Shown here: positions 26,112 to 36,229 of the stretch, piece by piece
Layout: every line of letters begins with the position of its first letter
Position numbering within the stretch: position 1 is the stretch's first letter
DNA from: Epiperipatus broadwayi
Lineage: Eukaryota; Onychophora; Udeonychophora; Euonychophora; Peripatidae
DNA length: 64,000 bases
Reading direction: 5' to 3'
Assembly: GCA_028023455.1 (NCBI GenBank)
Contig: JAQFVV010012441.1
Location: 1,549,911-1,613,910 of the forward strand
The notes under the pieces: model-generated
Databases searched by the model: none
What the model saw: only the letters and a program-made list of their open reading frames with translations
What the model was told of the DNA's origin: nothing
Position numbers and translations under genes: made by a program

Positions 26112-26360
26112 GTTGAACCAGCACTCATCAGTTGGTTCAGATTATAGTCTCCTATGTGTGGGAAGATGATAATCTGGACCAACTGATCAGTGCTGGTTCA
26201 GCACGAAATATGTATATATTGGTGATTATTTGTCTTTTCTACATGTGTGTATTCATGTGTATCAGTGATATGAGATAGTTTGGATCTGAGTTCAAATCCC
26301 TTATATTTACAATTAAGCTCCAGGTATATGAAGAATGCCTGTATTTCAAATATAATCTAG
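26112..26360. mobile_element. Head-to-head HRZ-A pair
   Basis: A short minus-strand piece (26112-26155) carries the first half of a hammerhead, core at 26125-26131. It meets a plus-strand copy at about 26160. The plus copy has the cleanest stem II of all (GTGCTG-GTT-CAGCAC) and GAAA, but its core at 26183-26189 reads CTGATCA, which loses the catalytic G. The tRNA-like part follows with GAGTTCAAATCCC. Confidence 0.75.
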
Positions 26361-26678
26361 AAATGTAATTTTTTTAAAGTTTATAATAAAGATTAAATAT
26401 ATCTAACTTGTAATTACTAATGTATGATTTCTGAACTTTCAACACTTTTTTGAATCTATATGCTATGCTAAACACTCTGCGTGCTCCAGTAAAATGATGA
26501 CTGTTTTATCTTTATATTGACTACAATGCCATTATACTAGTCACAGAAGGTTAAGCGGCTAGCATATCTTGATCCTGAGTTATGATTTGAAGTATGAAAG
26601 TATGTTTTATACTTTCATTGATAGTCTTTAATGCTTTTTCTGCCATAATAAAATCTTGCAAACCATTTGAAAATGTTC

Positions 26679-26810
26679 TTACAACTCATGGGTTTTCTAC
26701 TATTATGACAAATGTTTTGATTAATGTTTTGTTTCATCCTACTATTATGATTAATGTTTTGTTTCATCCTACTATTATGATTAATGTTTTGTTTCGTCCT
26801 GAATTAAGAT
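26679..26810 (+). repeat. Three-unit tandem repeat of 30 bp
   Basis: The unit contains CTACTATTATGATTAATG and TTTTGTTTCATC. The first copy is altered and the next two are nearly identical. The 30-bp period keeps an 80-codon frame (26594-26836) open, which I take to be a by-product. Confidence 0.8.
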
Positions 26811-27080
26811 ACAAAATATATTGTCACATTTTATGACACAACTCCTAAACCAGATAAGTACTAACACTTTAAAATTTTTGTTGTTAATAGTTAAATAGTA
26901 TCACTATGGGGAGACTTACATTGATTCAGAGATGAGCTCCAAACATCTTTGAGGTATAACCAATTACTACTCATTTTTTGCTATCTCAAGCAACATAGAA
27001 TATATTCATTGTTATTTAAAAATGATAATTTGTTATTAAAACATTTGATACTATTTGAAAATTATTAAAGAGCCAAAGAC
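26811..27080. other. A+T-rich spacer
   Basis: Nothing recognised. Confidence 0.4.
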
Positions 27081-27084
27081 ACCA

Positions 27085-27430
27085 AAATGTATGGGTGCTG
27101 AACTGAGTTCAGACTCATATGACTATATAAGCTATTGAGCTTAGATTGAAAATAGTTTTTGTGTTTTCAATATCATTCTCATAGTTTTGTAGTTAAATAG
27201 AGTTAAAAGGAGGGTGCTGGAGGGTTGCATTAGATCCTAAGATCTAAATGCAGTGCTCTCTGATCCAAAGCTCCTCACTGACGAAGGCCACAAGCCAGAA
27301 ACTAGTCTGGGGATATTGGATGAGTAGGCATTAGATAGGGATTTTATGCACAAGCCTTCTGGCATCCATTGATTACTCTGTTTAGCACAGGTGGCAATAC
27401 TGTATGGAGAGTTTTGCTCTGTTTATTTAA
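27085..27430 (+). mobile_element. HRZ-B element with hammerhead
   Basis: The left part (GCTGAACTGAGTTCAGACTC) resembles the start of the HRZ-B copy at 45075. The middle and right parts (GGATGCTGGAGGGTTGCATT-type, then GGATGAGTAGGCATTAGAT and GTATGGAGAGTTTTG) match 38810-39030. No coding frame is present. Confidence 0.7.
27262..27321 (+). ncRNA. Hammerhead ribozyme of HRZ-B
   Basis: Core CTGACGA is at 27278-27284 and GAAA at 27298-27301. GTC ends at 27307, the predicted cut site. Stem I has six pairs next to the core (TCCTCA with TGGGGA), an internal loop, then six more (ATCCAA with TTGGAT). Stem II pairs GGC with GCC under an A/A mismatch at the closing position. Stem III is minimal, inside the palindrome ACTAGT. 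All listed catalytic-core bases are present. The A/A mismatch could weaken it. Minimal type-I hammerheads with palindromic stem III are known from Penelope-like elements and retrozymes and can act as dimers. Confidence 0.7.
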
Positions 27431-27784
27431 AAACACCTTATTACCTATAAGCTAATCTGTTAAAACGAATTTGGATAAGTAAAAAAGAACTGTTCTGAAT
27501 ACTCTAATATGTACATGACTTATCCTAACTGATTGGATTGGTTTAATTCAAGTTTTTAAAAAAGATGTTTACATTTTTTATATGTGTAATGATTTATTTA
27601 AATATGTAGCAAAGAATGTTTCTTCTTTCTGTATTCTAGTGTTATGTAGTGCTTTAAAGATTTATAGATAGAAGTGCATTTTAATTTCTATTACCAGTCC
27701 GATTAGAACTTCGAGTTCAAAGATAGATATATTAAAGTTTTAAATTGTTACACAAAAAAGTGAAGCTTAGTATTATTATAACAG

Positions 27785-28180
27785 AATTGTACGGTTGAGC
27801 GCTTTCAGAGAACTTAAGTCTCCATATTCATAGCCTATTTTGGGAGTGTCGGCTTACATTAAGGCTTTAATACATTAAAGATCAGCCTGTCAAGCTATTG
27901 TGCATACGCTTTTTACGAGTGTTAATAATAAATGAATACTTTGACTTCCAACACAAGATATAGTATTTAGGAAAGAATAAAATGAATCCACTTATTCTAT
28001 CCTCACGCTTTCACTTCCAGTATTTAAGATTTGCCCATATATAAGCCTTTTGGGTTGGATAGAATAAGTGGATTCATTTTATTTTTTCCTAAATACTATA
28101 TCTTGTGTTGGAAGTCAAAGTATTCATTTATTATTAACACTCGTAAGCGTAAACATGCGCTATATAAAATAAATGCTTAT
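27785..28180. mobile_element. Foldback element
   Basis: Arms of about 90 bp at 27912-28000 and 28057-28145 are reverse complements (landmarks AGTGTTAATAATAAATGAAT, GGAAGTCAAAGTATTC, ATCCACTTATTCTATCC). The left flank shares GAGCGCTTTCAGAGAAC and CATATTCATAGCC with the element at 24858. The right flank GCGCTATATAAAATAAATGC resembles its ends too. No protein is encoded. Confidence 0.7.
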
Positions 28181-28557
28181 TAAGGTTTTAAGCAAGTTTA
28201 GCAGAGAAGTAAAAACAAGAATTTTATATATTAAAATTATGTATCTGCAGGCTGACCTTAACTTCTTTTTATTATCAAGCTTTTACTTTGAAGTTAAAAA
28301 TTCTTTTGATTGAAGCCAAGACAACCTGTGTTTCTAGATATATACAATTTTGCAAACGGATCGGCTTGTGTTCAAAACCTTAGAGTTTTTTTCTGCTATA
28401 ATTGTATTTGTTGTCTTTGAATTCCAAGTTCTAACTGATGAAGACAAAAATCAGAAATCAAATCTGGAATGATAATTAAATTGCATTATCTGGAAAATAT
28501 TGATAACTCCAGATTTGATTGCACTGTGTGATATTTGTGGATTCAAAAAATGGGTTG
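28181..28557. other. A+T-rich spacer
   Basis: The segment has a slightly more mixed composition, with TCTGGAATGATAATTAAATTG and a near-inverted TCTGGAAAAT match, but nothing I can name. Confidence 0.4.
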
Positions 28558-29148
28558 TTATTAACTGGTGATTATTTATCTTTTCTACATGTATGTGGTC
28601 ATGTGTATCAGTGGTATGAGATAGTATGGATAGTTGAAGGGTGCTTGAAAGTCTAGTTCAAATCCCCCATATTTACAATTAGGCTCTAGGTATGTGAAGA
28701 GTACCCATATTTCAAATATTTACACATTAAACCTGCATCCTGCCCATCCCTCTTCTATGTATCTAAATGGTTAAGGTCCTATACATGAGGGGTCAGAATG
28801 ACTTGCAGTCAATGCATGGAAATAATATTAGCAACAGCATGGGATTTGGGCTTTCCATCATCGGATTTTCAATGGTATGGATGGCTGAAGAGTTGGAGTG
28901 AATTGAAGCCTTTCCATTAAAGTATGAGGCTTTTCTATCTTAATATAAATTGAGCACTGATTATATATATGAGTGGGAGATGATAATCTGGACCAACTGA
29001 TGAGTGCTGGTTTAGCATGAAATATGTATATTGGTGGTTATTTATCTTTTATACATGTCTGTGATCATGTGTATCAGTGGTATGAGACAGTATATATAGT
29101 TGAAGGGTGCTTGAAAGTCTGAGTTCAAATTCCCTATATTATTAACTG
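28558..29148 (+). mobile_element. HRZ-A insertion flanked by a 10-bp target duplication
   Basis: TTATTAACTG occurs at 28558-28567 and again at 29139-29148, bracketing one full unit plus about 108 bp. The insert starts GGTGATTATTTATC, which is the sequence just after the predicted hammerhead cut (TTGGTGATT). It runs through a tRNA-like segment, the whole unit, a ribozyme at 28975-29050 and a second tRNA-like segment ending CCCTATATT. The first box A-like is near 28603-28617 and box B (AGTTCAAATCC) at 28655-28665. Confidence 0.85.
28975..29050 (+). ncRNA. Hammerhead ribozyme of HRZ-A (core intact)
   Basis: Core CTGATGA is at 28997-29003. Stem II (GTGCTG-GTT-TAGCAT) pairs fully with two G/U wobbles, and GAAA follows at 29019-29022. 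Stem III is ATATGTAT. Stem I pairs CCAA with TTGG, and further out AATC with GGTT-type bases and an A+T helix. The predicted cut is after 29030. It lies 466 bases from the start of the same insertion, one unit length. Confidence 0.8.
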
Positions 29149-29620
29149 AACATAAATTCTGGTTTGTCATTAAGAGCTTAAAAACTAAGTAAGACAAATT
29201 CTAATCATCAATTTTCTTATTGCTATTGTCATTATCAAACAACATTGTGAACTTTTTGCTGACATACATGGATCAAATCATGATAGTTTAGCAAGTATCT
29301 CTGAATTTGAGGCCAAAATCTGGAGAGCTTTGTATTTCCTGACCGATATATGTCAGATTTGTTTGAAGATTTAATTATTGTACATATTTATTTATTAAAA
29401 CATGTGAATGGCTGACTAATTGATCTTATTGTGTTGTAATTGTATATAATATTAAGGTGTTATTGTTAGAAAGGTCGGAGTGGAATAACCTTTTTAGTGT
29501 TTTTCTCAAAAGTACAGAATGGTTAATAAATCTATATCAATTATCAATATATAATTTTAACACTTAATTCCTAGTACTAAATGACTGTCTTTAATTCTGT
29601 TCAATTATGTAGTAATATAT

Positions 29621-30224
29621 ACTTCAGCATATAAATATTTGAAAACCGGCACTCTTCACAAACCTGGAGCTTAATTGTAAGTATAGGGGATTTGAACTCA
29701 GACTTTCAAGCATCCACCAACTATCCACACTATCTTATACAACTGATACACATGACCACACACATGTATAAAAGATATACTGCCCATCCCTCTTCTATGT
29801 ATTTAAATGGATAAGGTCCTATGCATGAGGAGTCGAGTGACTTCAGGTCAACATGGGCATAGCAATAATGTTGGCATCAGCATGGGATTTGGGCTTTCCA
29901 TCATCAGATTTTCAATGATGTGGATGGCTGAAAAGTTTGAGGTTGGAGTAGATTGAAGCCTGTCCATTAAAGTGTGAACATTTGCTATCTTAATATATAC
30001 TAAGCACTCATTATATATATATATATATATATATATATGGGGGGGAGATGATAGTCTGGACCAACTGATGAGTGTTGGTTTGGCATGAAATACATATATT
30101 GGTGATCATTTATCTTTTATACATGTGTGTGGTCATGTGTATCAGTTTTATGAGATAGAGTGGCTAGTTGGTGGATTCTTGAAAGTCTGAGTTCAAATCC
30201 CCTATACTTACACTTCAGCATATA
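29621..30224. mobile_element. HRZ-A insertion with internal inversion and a 13-bp target duplication
   Basis: ACTTCAGCATATA at 29621-29633 recurs at 30212-30224. Between them a minus-strand part (29634-29770) holds the tRNA-like segment and TTTCAAATATT end. A plus-strand part (about 29775-30211) runs from GCCCATCCCTCTTC through the ribozyme to the second tRNA-like segment. In the consensus unit the two parts are nearly contiguous, so the 5' part was inverted during insertion. An alternating TA run ending in G occurs at 30014-30046. Confidence 0.85.
30045..30115 (+). ncRNA. Hammerhead ribozyme of HRZ-A (core intact)
   Basis: Core CTGATGA is at 30065-30071 and GAAA at 30087-30090. Stem II pairs TGTTG with TGGCA using wobble pairs. 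Stem III is ATACATAT and stem I pairs CCAA with TTGG. The predicted cut is after 30098. Confidence 0.7.
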
Positions 30225-30364
30225 GTATTTATAAAAGTACTTTTAAATATATAAACTATATGTGATAAATAAAGGTCGGACAACACAAACCTGTAACTGC
30301 ATGACGACAAACAGAAACAAAAAACACCGTAGAAAGAAAAATTACACACTTCGCAAAGCATATC

Positions 30365-30500
30365 AACATATATATGCAAAATTTATTATAGTTTTTTTAT
30401 ATGTCAAATGCGTTGACCGGGAAGTGAACCAGGGCAGGTTGCTTTCGAAGGCAGCTATGCTAACCACTAGGCCACCAACGCTTGACCATAATTTATTATG
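30365..30500 (-). mobile_element. tRNA-derived SINE
   Basis: On the minus strand box A is GTTGGTGGCCTAGTGGTTAG, a near-perfect match, and box B is TGGTTCACTTCCCGG. The anticodon loop region reads CTTCGAA. The tail starts ACGCATTTGACATATAAAAA and becomes A+T-rich. The internal promoter boxes are better preserved than in the other SINEs here, which suggests a fairly recent insertion. Confidence 0.8.
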
Positions 30501-31480
30501 GTTATAGAGTATAAAAAGGCAAAAAGGCAGGAAAGGTTGTTTTGAAGCTTTGATAAATTGGTGGGTAATTGTGACACAATACATTTTGAGTTAAAGGATG
30601 CGCTTTTAAAAGCATTTGGAATTTTTTTGATTATATTCATTACTGCTATGTCAATTATACATAAATTAAGAGCAGTGCAATGATTATTGTTTCCAAGGTG
30701 ATAAAGGCTGATAGTAATTGTCCCATCTCCTGTGAGAATACTATGATTACTTATCTAACTACAGCAGTTTATTGTTATTATTTTTTTAATCATTATCAAT
30801 ATCTACTGCAAGATATGTCTGATGTTTTAGACATTCCAATTTATTGCCTTTCTTATTGACATTCTTTTGACAATATAGTCTGATCCAAGCATCTAACACG
30901 CGATTTTTTTTTTTTTTTAAAAAAAAAACTTCTTCACAACTAAATTTATATACGATTTACTGCTTCTTTCCATTTTATTACAATTTAATTTTAAGATGCC
31001 AAAATTCCCAAATTCATAACTATGATACCATTATCCTCAGATAAATATCTTAATAAAACGACTTATTAAGCTAGAAATTATCGGATCACATAAATGTATA
31101 AATTTTTTCTTGTTTATTTTAATATACTTTTCCTGTTTTACAGTGTTATCATTTTCTGCTAAAGTTTAAAATCTAAGTTTGTAGGTCAGCACTATTAGAA
31201 CATATTTAGTTTTTTTAAGAACATTTAATGGCAGGTTATTTTTACTAAAAACACTCAAACTTTAATTCTATGATTAATTTAATACATTATGACTTATCTA
31301 TGTATATAATTTATCTAAAGAATTTATTAATTTTATTTTTTTAACTCATTATCATTTTTTTTTCTTTTTTGGAATAACCTGATATCACTTTAGACTTTTT
31401 AATACTTGTTTGTTTTTATACTTTCCTAAAATTGCTTTAAAAACTTTTGAGAAGATGAAATCACTTTGCAAACTGTTTTA
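30501..31480. other. A+T-rich stretch with no recognised gene
   Basis: A T/A homopolymer pair occurs at 30906-30928. No gene signal is seen. Confidence 0.5.
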
Positions 31481-31489
31481 ATAATAGGG

Positions 31490-32435
31490 TTCCAGAAGTC
31501 ATGATCAAAGGTTAAAGGTCACAAATAGTTGTGGTTAAAACTGCTGATGAACAACAACATCGTGGTCACAGAAATCAGCTTAGGTTAAATTATGCATCAT
31601 CAGCCAGCTATAATAAATCTACATTTTCAAAACCAGCTACCAACAAACCTCATTAAATAGCAATATGTGATAAGCCAAAAGTGATGCATCATCAATAAGC
31701 TGTGTGAATCTACAGTTCCAAGATCCACAGATGACAGTGGGCCTGCTGAAAATGTCACTGAGCAAGAAAAAAAAACTACAAAGCAAAGAAGATGCCTACT
31801 AAGGCAGCTGCATGACTATATTTTTCAAGGCTAATTTTAGCCAGAGGGAGGGAATGTCATATCTTACCTTGCCTTCACTAATGGACTAGTCCAAGTTTCT
31901 TATTTCAATCAGATCAAGTATTCATTGCCACTAACCAAAGTGTATTTAAAAGAGATAATGCATAGCCAATAGTAGGAACTGGCCAATAAGTAATGATGCT
32001 CATTGAATTCAAAGGTTTCCATTAAGGTAGGTGATCTGGCAATAAAGTGTCATTTTGAAGGTAGGACCAGAGAACTACTGTCACAAATCAGGAAGATAGA
32101 ATCCTCATTTTCTCAAATTTTTGTTACAAAGCTGAACAGCAATACACATGCTTAGAAGGAACTACTGTCACAAAGCTGAAATATCCTCATTCTCTCCAAC
32201 AACAATCACAAAACTGAATGACTGTACAGTCACTCACAGAGATCTACAGCCAAACCTGAACAGCAGTATATTCATTCTCCAGACAATAGCTATCGAAGCT
32301 AATGGTTAATGCAGCAAGGCAAGTCAACATTCAGAAGTGGAAGCTGCTAGAACCAAGCATTGGCATGAAGCAAGCTGTAAATAGTACAGCCAGAAGTGTC
32401 ATTGTACTTATTCATGAGGAAGACCACCCTGAGGT
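31490..32435 (+). mobile_element. 3' end of a Ty3-type LTR retrotransposon
   Basis: At about 31519 a frame reads SQIVVVKTADEQQHRGHRNQ and then LRLNY. This resembles the end of Ty3-type integrases (a VxT-DG-xxxRRNRxxLR pattern). After further degraded coding, a purine-rich AGAGGGAGGGAA tract at about 31843-31854 is followed by TGTCATATCTTACC. This is the expected polypurine tract and the first bases of a 3' LTR. The LTR-like part to about 32435 has a TATTTAAAAG and an AATAAAG. Its exact 3' boundary is obscured by the HRZ-A copy next to it. Confidence 0.5.
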
Positions 32436-32549
32436 GTGGATGGATGGTTGAAATGTTGGAATGTGGAGTGGATTGAAGCATGTCCATTAATGTATGAAGA
32501 TCGGTTATCTTAATATATATCTGAGCACTTATGGCATATATGTGTAGAG

Positions 32550-32620
32550 ATGATAATCTGGACCAACTGATGATTACTGGTTTAGCATAAAATACCTATA
32601 TTGGTGATTATTTATCTTTT
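32550..32620 (+). ncRNA. Mutated hammerhead of HRZ-A
   Basis: Core CTGATGA at 32567-32573 is intact, but GAAA has become AAAA, losing the catalytic G next to stem II. It should be inactive. Confidence 0.6.
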
Positions 32621-33017
32621 CAATATATATGGGTTCAAGTGTATCAGTGTTATGAGATGGAGTGAAAAGTGTTTGGTTGTGTGAAAGTCTGTGTTCATAT
32701 ACCCTATATATTACATATGTAAATACAGGTATATAATAAGCCTGTATTTCAGTTATTACATAGTAGAAGTGTTTTCCCATCCTTGTATGTGTATTTAATG
32801 GATTATGTTCTGTACATGAGAGGTCAGATTGACTTTAGGTCAACGTGGGTGTGATGAGAATCTCGGCCTCATGGTGATCTTTGAGCATTCCATCATCAGA
32901 TTTTCAATTGGATGGATGGTTGAAGAGTTGGAATGTGGAGTGGATTGAAGCCTGTCAATTAGTGTATGAAGATTGGCTATATTAATATATATCTGAGCAC
33001 TTATGGAATATAAGTGT

Positions 33018-33090
33018 AGGATGATAATCTGGACCAACTGAGGATTGCTGGTTTAGCATGAAATATGTATATTGGTGATTATTTATCTTT
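33018..33090 (+). ncRNA. Hammerhead ribozyme of HRZ-A
   Basis: The core is CTGAGGA at 33038-33044. The fifth base is free to vary in hammerheads, so it still fits the consensus. GAAA is at 33060-33063. Stem II has the subfamily U/U closing mismatch. Stem III is ATATGTAT and stem I pairs CCAA with TTGG. Confidence 0.65.
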
Positions 33091-33334
33091 TCAATATATA
33101 TGTGTTCAAGGGTATCAGTGTTATGAGATAAAGTGGAGAGTGATGGGTCATGTGAAAGTCTGTGCTCATATACCTATATATTACATATATAGATACAGGT
33201 ATATAATAAGCCTGTATTTCAGTTATGTCAGAAATAACTAACAGTTTTTAATATCCAACAACCTTCAGATCAGCATTATATATTAATTTAATGAAAAGCT
33301 GTAATTAGTAATTTATAAAGGCATACTCATATGT

Positions 33335-33662
33335 AAGTAATATATTTTAAGGCTATAAGACTATGTGCCTAAATATAACAGTAGGGAATTCTACAAATCT
33401 TAACACAAGATTAATGATTTTAAAAGACAAAAGATTGTATAGAAATTGCAGACTTAATCAGCAAAGTAGTTAATAGCTACATGCTCTCAAATCAAAATGC
33501 TTTAGATTTACCTATATAATTTAGAAAATGGATTGAAAATAAGAGTGGCTTCTCTTGTTTTTTAAAGTCGTTAATATTGTGTTAAGATTTGCAGAGGTCC
33601 CTATTATCGTATTTAGGCACATAGTCTTAAGGTTAAAGTCTTAATATATATTACTTAATGAA
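33335..33662. mobile_element. Foldback element with about 90-bp arms
   Basis: TTAAGGCTATAAGACTATG, GTGCCTAAATA and AATCTTAACACAAGATTAA in the left arm (33345-33430) return as reverse complements at 33560-33655. The centre is A+T-rich with no frame. A copy of AATGAAAAGCTGTAA lies outside each arm (33291 and 33658). Confidence 0.7.
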
Positions 33663-34090
33663 AAGCTGTAAATATTACAGAGATAAACATTGATACTCAA
33701 TTGATAATTGTTTAAAAGATTTTACAATTCATTTAAATTAAATTTCTGATTAAGACTAAATTACAAAAAAAAAGATTCAATCACATCTCATTTGTAATTC
33801 ATCTCTCATAACCAGTTCCTCCCTCCTCTGGTTATGTTTTAAAAAATTCATAACTACCTATGGTATCCATGTGTATGTAAACTTATTAATATATATATAT
33901 ACATTTTTGTTATATATTAACTGTCCTTCTTAAATTTTTTTGTATATACTTAAATTTGTTAATTTATATTCTATTTCCTATTTTGTACTGATATATGACA
34001 TTAAGGTGTAAAAAAAACTTTTTTACAGCAATAATAAGTATTTTTTACATTAATTATAGATGAATAAATATTTATTTATTTATTTATTTA
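33663..34090. other. A+T-rich spacer ahead of the mucin-like gene
   Basis: No repeat or exon is recognised until the TTTA run and acceptor at 34074-34096. Confidence 0.4.
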
Positions 34091-34115
34091 TTTTAGATTA
34101 ACCTTATTTTACACA

Positions 34116-34179
34116 ATGGCTAATTTCTACAGCATCTTTTCAAGTTTTGCAATATTTTTGTGCTCCATCCATCATAATG
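34116..34179 (+). CDS. Signal-peptide exon of a secreted mucin-like protein
   Basis: The exon probably begins at 34097, just after a TTTATTTTAG acceptor, with a short untranslated leader. The ATG at 34116 sits in a good context (ACACAATGG). It encodes MANFYSIFSSFAIFLCSIHH and then Asn, followed by one base of a split codon. The residues FAIFLCSI form a typical hydrophobic signal-peptide core. The exon ends at 34179 with a strong donor, AATG|GTAAGT, in phase 1. The next exon that accepts this phase and gives a sensible protein is at 50182; joining them makes the split codon Asp, followed by Cys. An acceptor ahead of the ATG implies an earlier untranslated exon, so the promoter is probably outside this segment. 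The pairing is my inference from phase, strand and protein logic, and transcript data would settle it. Confidence 0.6.
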
Positions 34180-34930
34180 GTAAGTACCATACTAATATTA
34201 ACACCCTTTTTACAGTATATTAAACAGAATAACTTAACAGAAGCAGATTACTATAGCAGTCGCTCATCCTCAACAGTAGTTAGCCATTGTTTTTTGTAAT
34301 TTATTTCAACCTTTTAATTTTAGAACTGCATCATGGATCTTAGTGAAACCACACCATACACAGCAATGTTACTCTTATGTAAAAGTTTTCTATAATTATT
34401 AGATATAAATCATATAATTAACATTAACAATCACAGTTCCCTTTCAAACTTTAGTATACTGGTCCCAAAGTTTATTTTACCATGGCAATACTTATAAAAA
34501 GACTGAAAAAAAGATATACATTCGCCTATGAGTTGATACAGATGTTCTATATAATGCTTAATTATAGATTTGAAGCAGGCAAACAAAAGACCATAGTCAA
34601 TAGATATAAAATGCCTAAGCAATATTTTGTAAGATGCATCTCATTATGAGTTACAATCCACAAACAAATTCCAAAACCTAAACTTAATTTTGTAGTCTGC
34701 GGTAATAAATAACATAAAATACTGAAATTACAGAGAGGTTTTATTGCTTTCTAAGTATAGTTCATTTATATAAAACATTATAAGTTACATGTGAATAGTA
34801 AATGACATTCAGAAAGTATTTAATCACATATATCCTATTATTTCTAAAAACAGCAGTGCTAAAAATTTTAAAACCAAGTTACATCTTTTCACAAATTAAA
34901 TCAGTTTTTCTAGCTATTTGAGTATTACAA
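34180..34930. other. Start of the 16-kb intron, unassigned
   Basis: The inferred intron runs 34180-50181. This first part holds no element that I recognise. Confidence 0.4.
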
Positions 34931-34934
34931 ATTA

Positions 34935-35995
34935 ATGCACTCTGCTAAACAGAAACACCACCTGTTCTGCCAATACAGACATGCATTAGATGCAGAGATG
35001 TGGACAGCAAAGGAGGCAATTCAAGGAGAAATGGGATGGTCAAGTTTTTATATGAGAGATGCAAAAAGTAAAATGAAAATGTTTGGTAGGTTGCAGTTTA
35101 TGGATAGTAAACGAATAGGGAAAATAGTGTTTAATCGGGTTATGAGTAAAGAGTAGGCAACAAGATGGGTGAGAAAGGTAATGTAGTATACAAAAGATTT
35201 GGATAAAGAATTTATATCAGTATACTTGTATAAAAGGTGGGATGATTGTTTTAGGAGGATTGTTGAGTGTTGTAGTGGTAATGAATGGGATAAAAGAATA
35301 GATGCATTAATAAAGAATGGGGAGTTGGAGAGATGGAGAACTAGTATGAAGGGTAAGAAGAGTTTAAATATATATAGAAGTAAATGGAACATTGGGTGTG
35401 AGTTAATTTATGATAATAGTAAAGAAAGCAGTTTATTGTTTAAGGCTCGAATGAGATCTTTAGCAACAAAAGAATATAGATGTAAATGGAAAATTATGGG
35501 TGATTTAGTGTGCAAATTGTGTAAGGAAAGTATAGAAAATATTAGGCATCTGTTGATTGATTGTAAATGCTTGAAAGCAGAAAGGGTACAAATAATGAAG
35601 TTATGGGAGAATAAATATGAACAAAGGGATTATACAGAAAATGAGTTATTGGTTTTTATGCTGGGTTTGTGAAAAGATAAGGGGATTGAATGTAAATGCT
35701 TGAAAGCAGAAAGGTACAAATAATGAAGTTATGGGAGAATAAATATGAACAAAGGGATTATTCAGAAAATGAGTTATTGGTTTTTATGCTGGGTTTGAGA
35801 AAAGATAAGGGGGATTTAGATATAAAGTCTATAGAGTTGACAAATATTATGTTGTGGAAATGGGATGGAGCAGAATATGGGAAAACTTAAAGTGGGAAAT
35901 GGAAATTAAAGTGGCTAACAGGTTTATCTGGCATAGTTGCTGAGACATTCTTGACTTCGTTTAAGGAGAAGCCACAGCGCATCACATCACACCAG
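34935..35995 (+). pseudogene. CR1-like non-LTR element, 3' end of ORF2
   Basis: The frames at 34935-35156 and 35199-35672 form the C-terminal part of a non-LTR reverse-transcriptase protein. MFGRLQFMDSKRIGKIV resembles the region after the polymerase domain (RMxMFGRVxRMDxxRIPKIV). Later CKLCKESIENIRHLLIDC gives a C-x2-C...H...C zinc-knuckle-like end. One stop separates the two frames. A 129-bp segment is duplicated in tandem (35562-35690 and 35691 onward). The 3' part ends with CACATCACATCACA, a short tandem tail typical of such elements. Related copies lie at 36230 (plus) and 44330 (minus). Confidence 0.65.
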
Positions 35996-36229
35996 CATAT
36001 TACTGCAAACGTGTATTCAGTCTTTATATGATATGATGAATATTATTTTTCATAAACTTTTTTTCACATTATTTTTTGTATTATGAAGAGCAATCTTTCC
36101 TTTGTACTATGCTAGCACTATCTATTGTAAGCTTGAATAATCATTGAAATCAATTTAAATGATAATAAGAATTAAACTACACCACCAACTTGTAAAATAT
36201 CGATAATTCAAGCTTTGCAATATAGATGC

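Larger units (their letters stand above)
32436..33230 (+). mobile_element. HRZ-A tandem copy, second subfamily, two ribozymes
   Basis: About 1.7 head-to-tail units. The two ribozyme cores are 471 bp apart (32567 and 33038). Both units share TTGAAGC, TGTGTAG, GATGATAATCTGGACC, the GGTGATTATTTATC start and the TACAGGTATATAATAAGCC end. The box B-like sequence is decayed to GTGCTCATATACC. Confidence 0.85.

Noticed and set aside
30262-30507. 81-codon plus-strand frame at a SINE
   Set aside because: It overlaps a minus-strand tRNA-derived SINE and has no domain.
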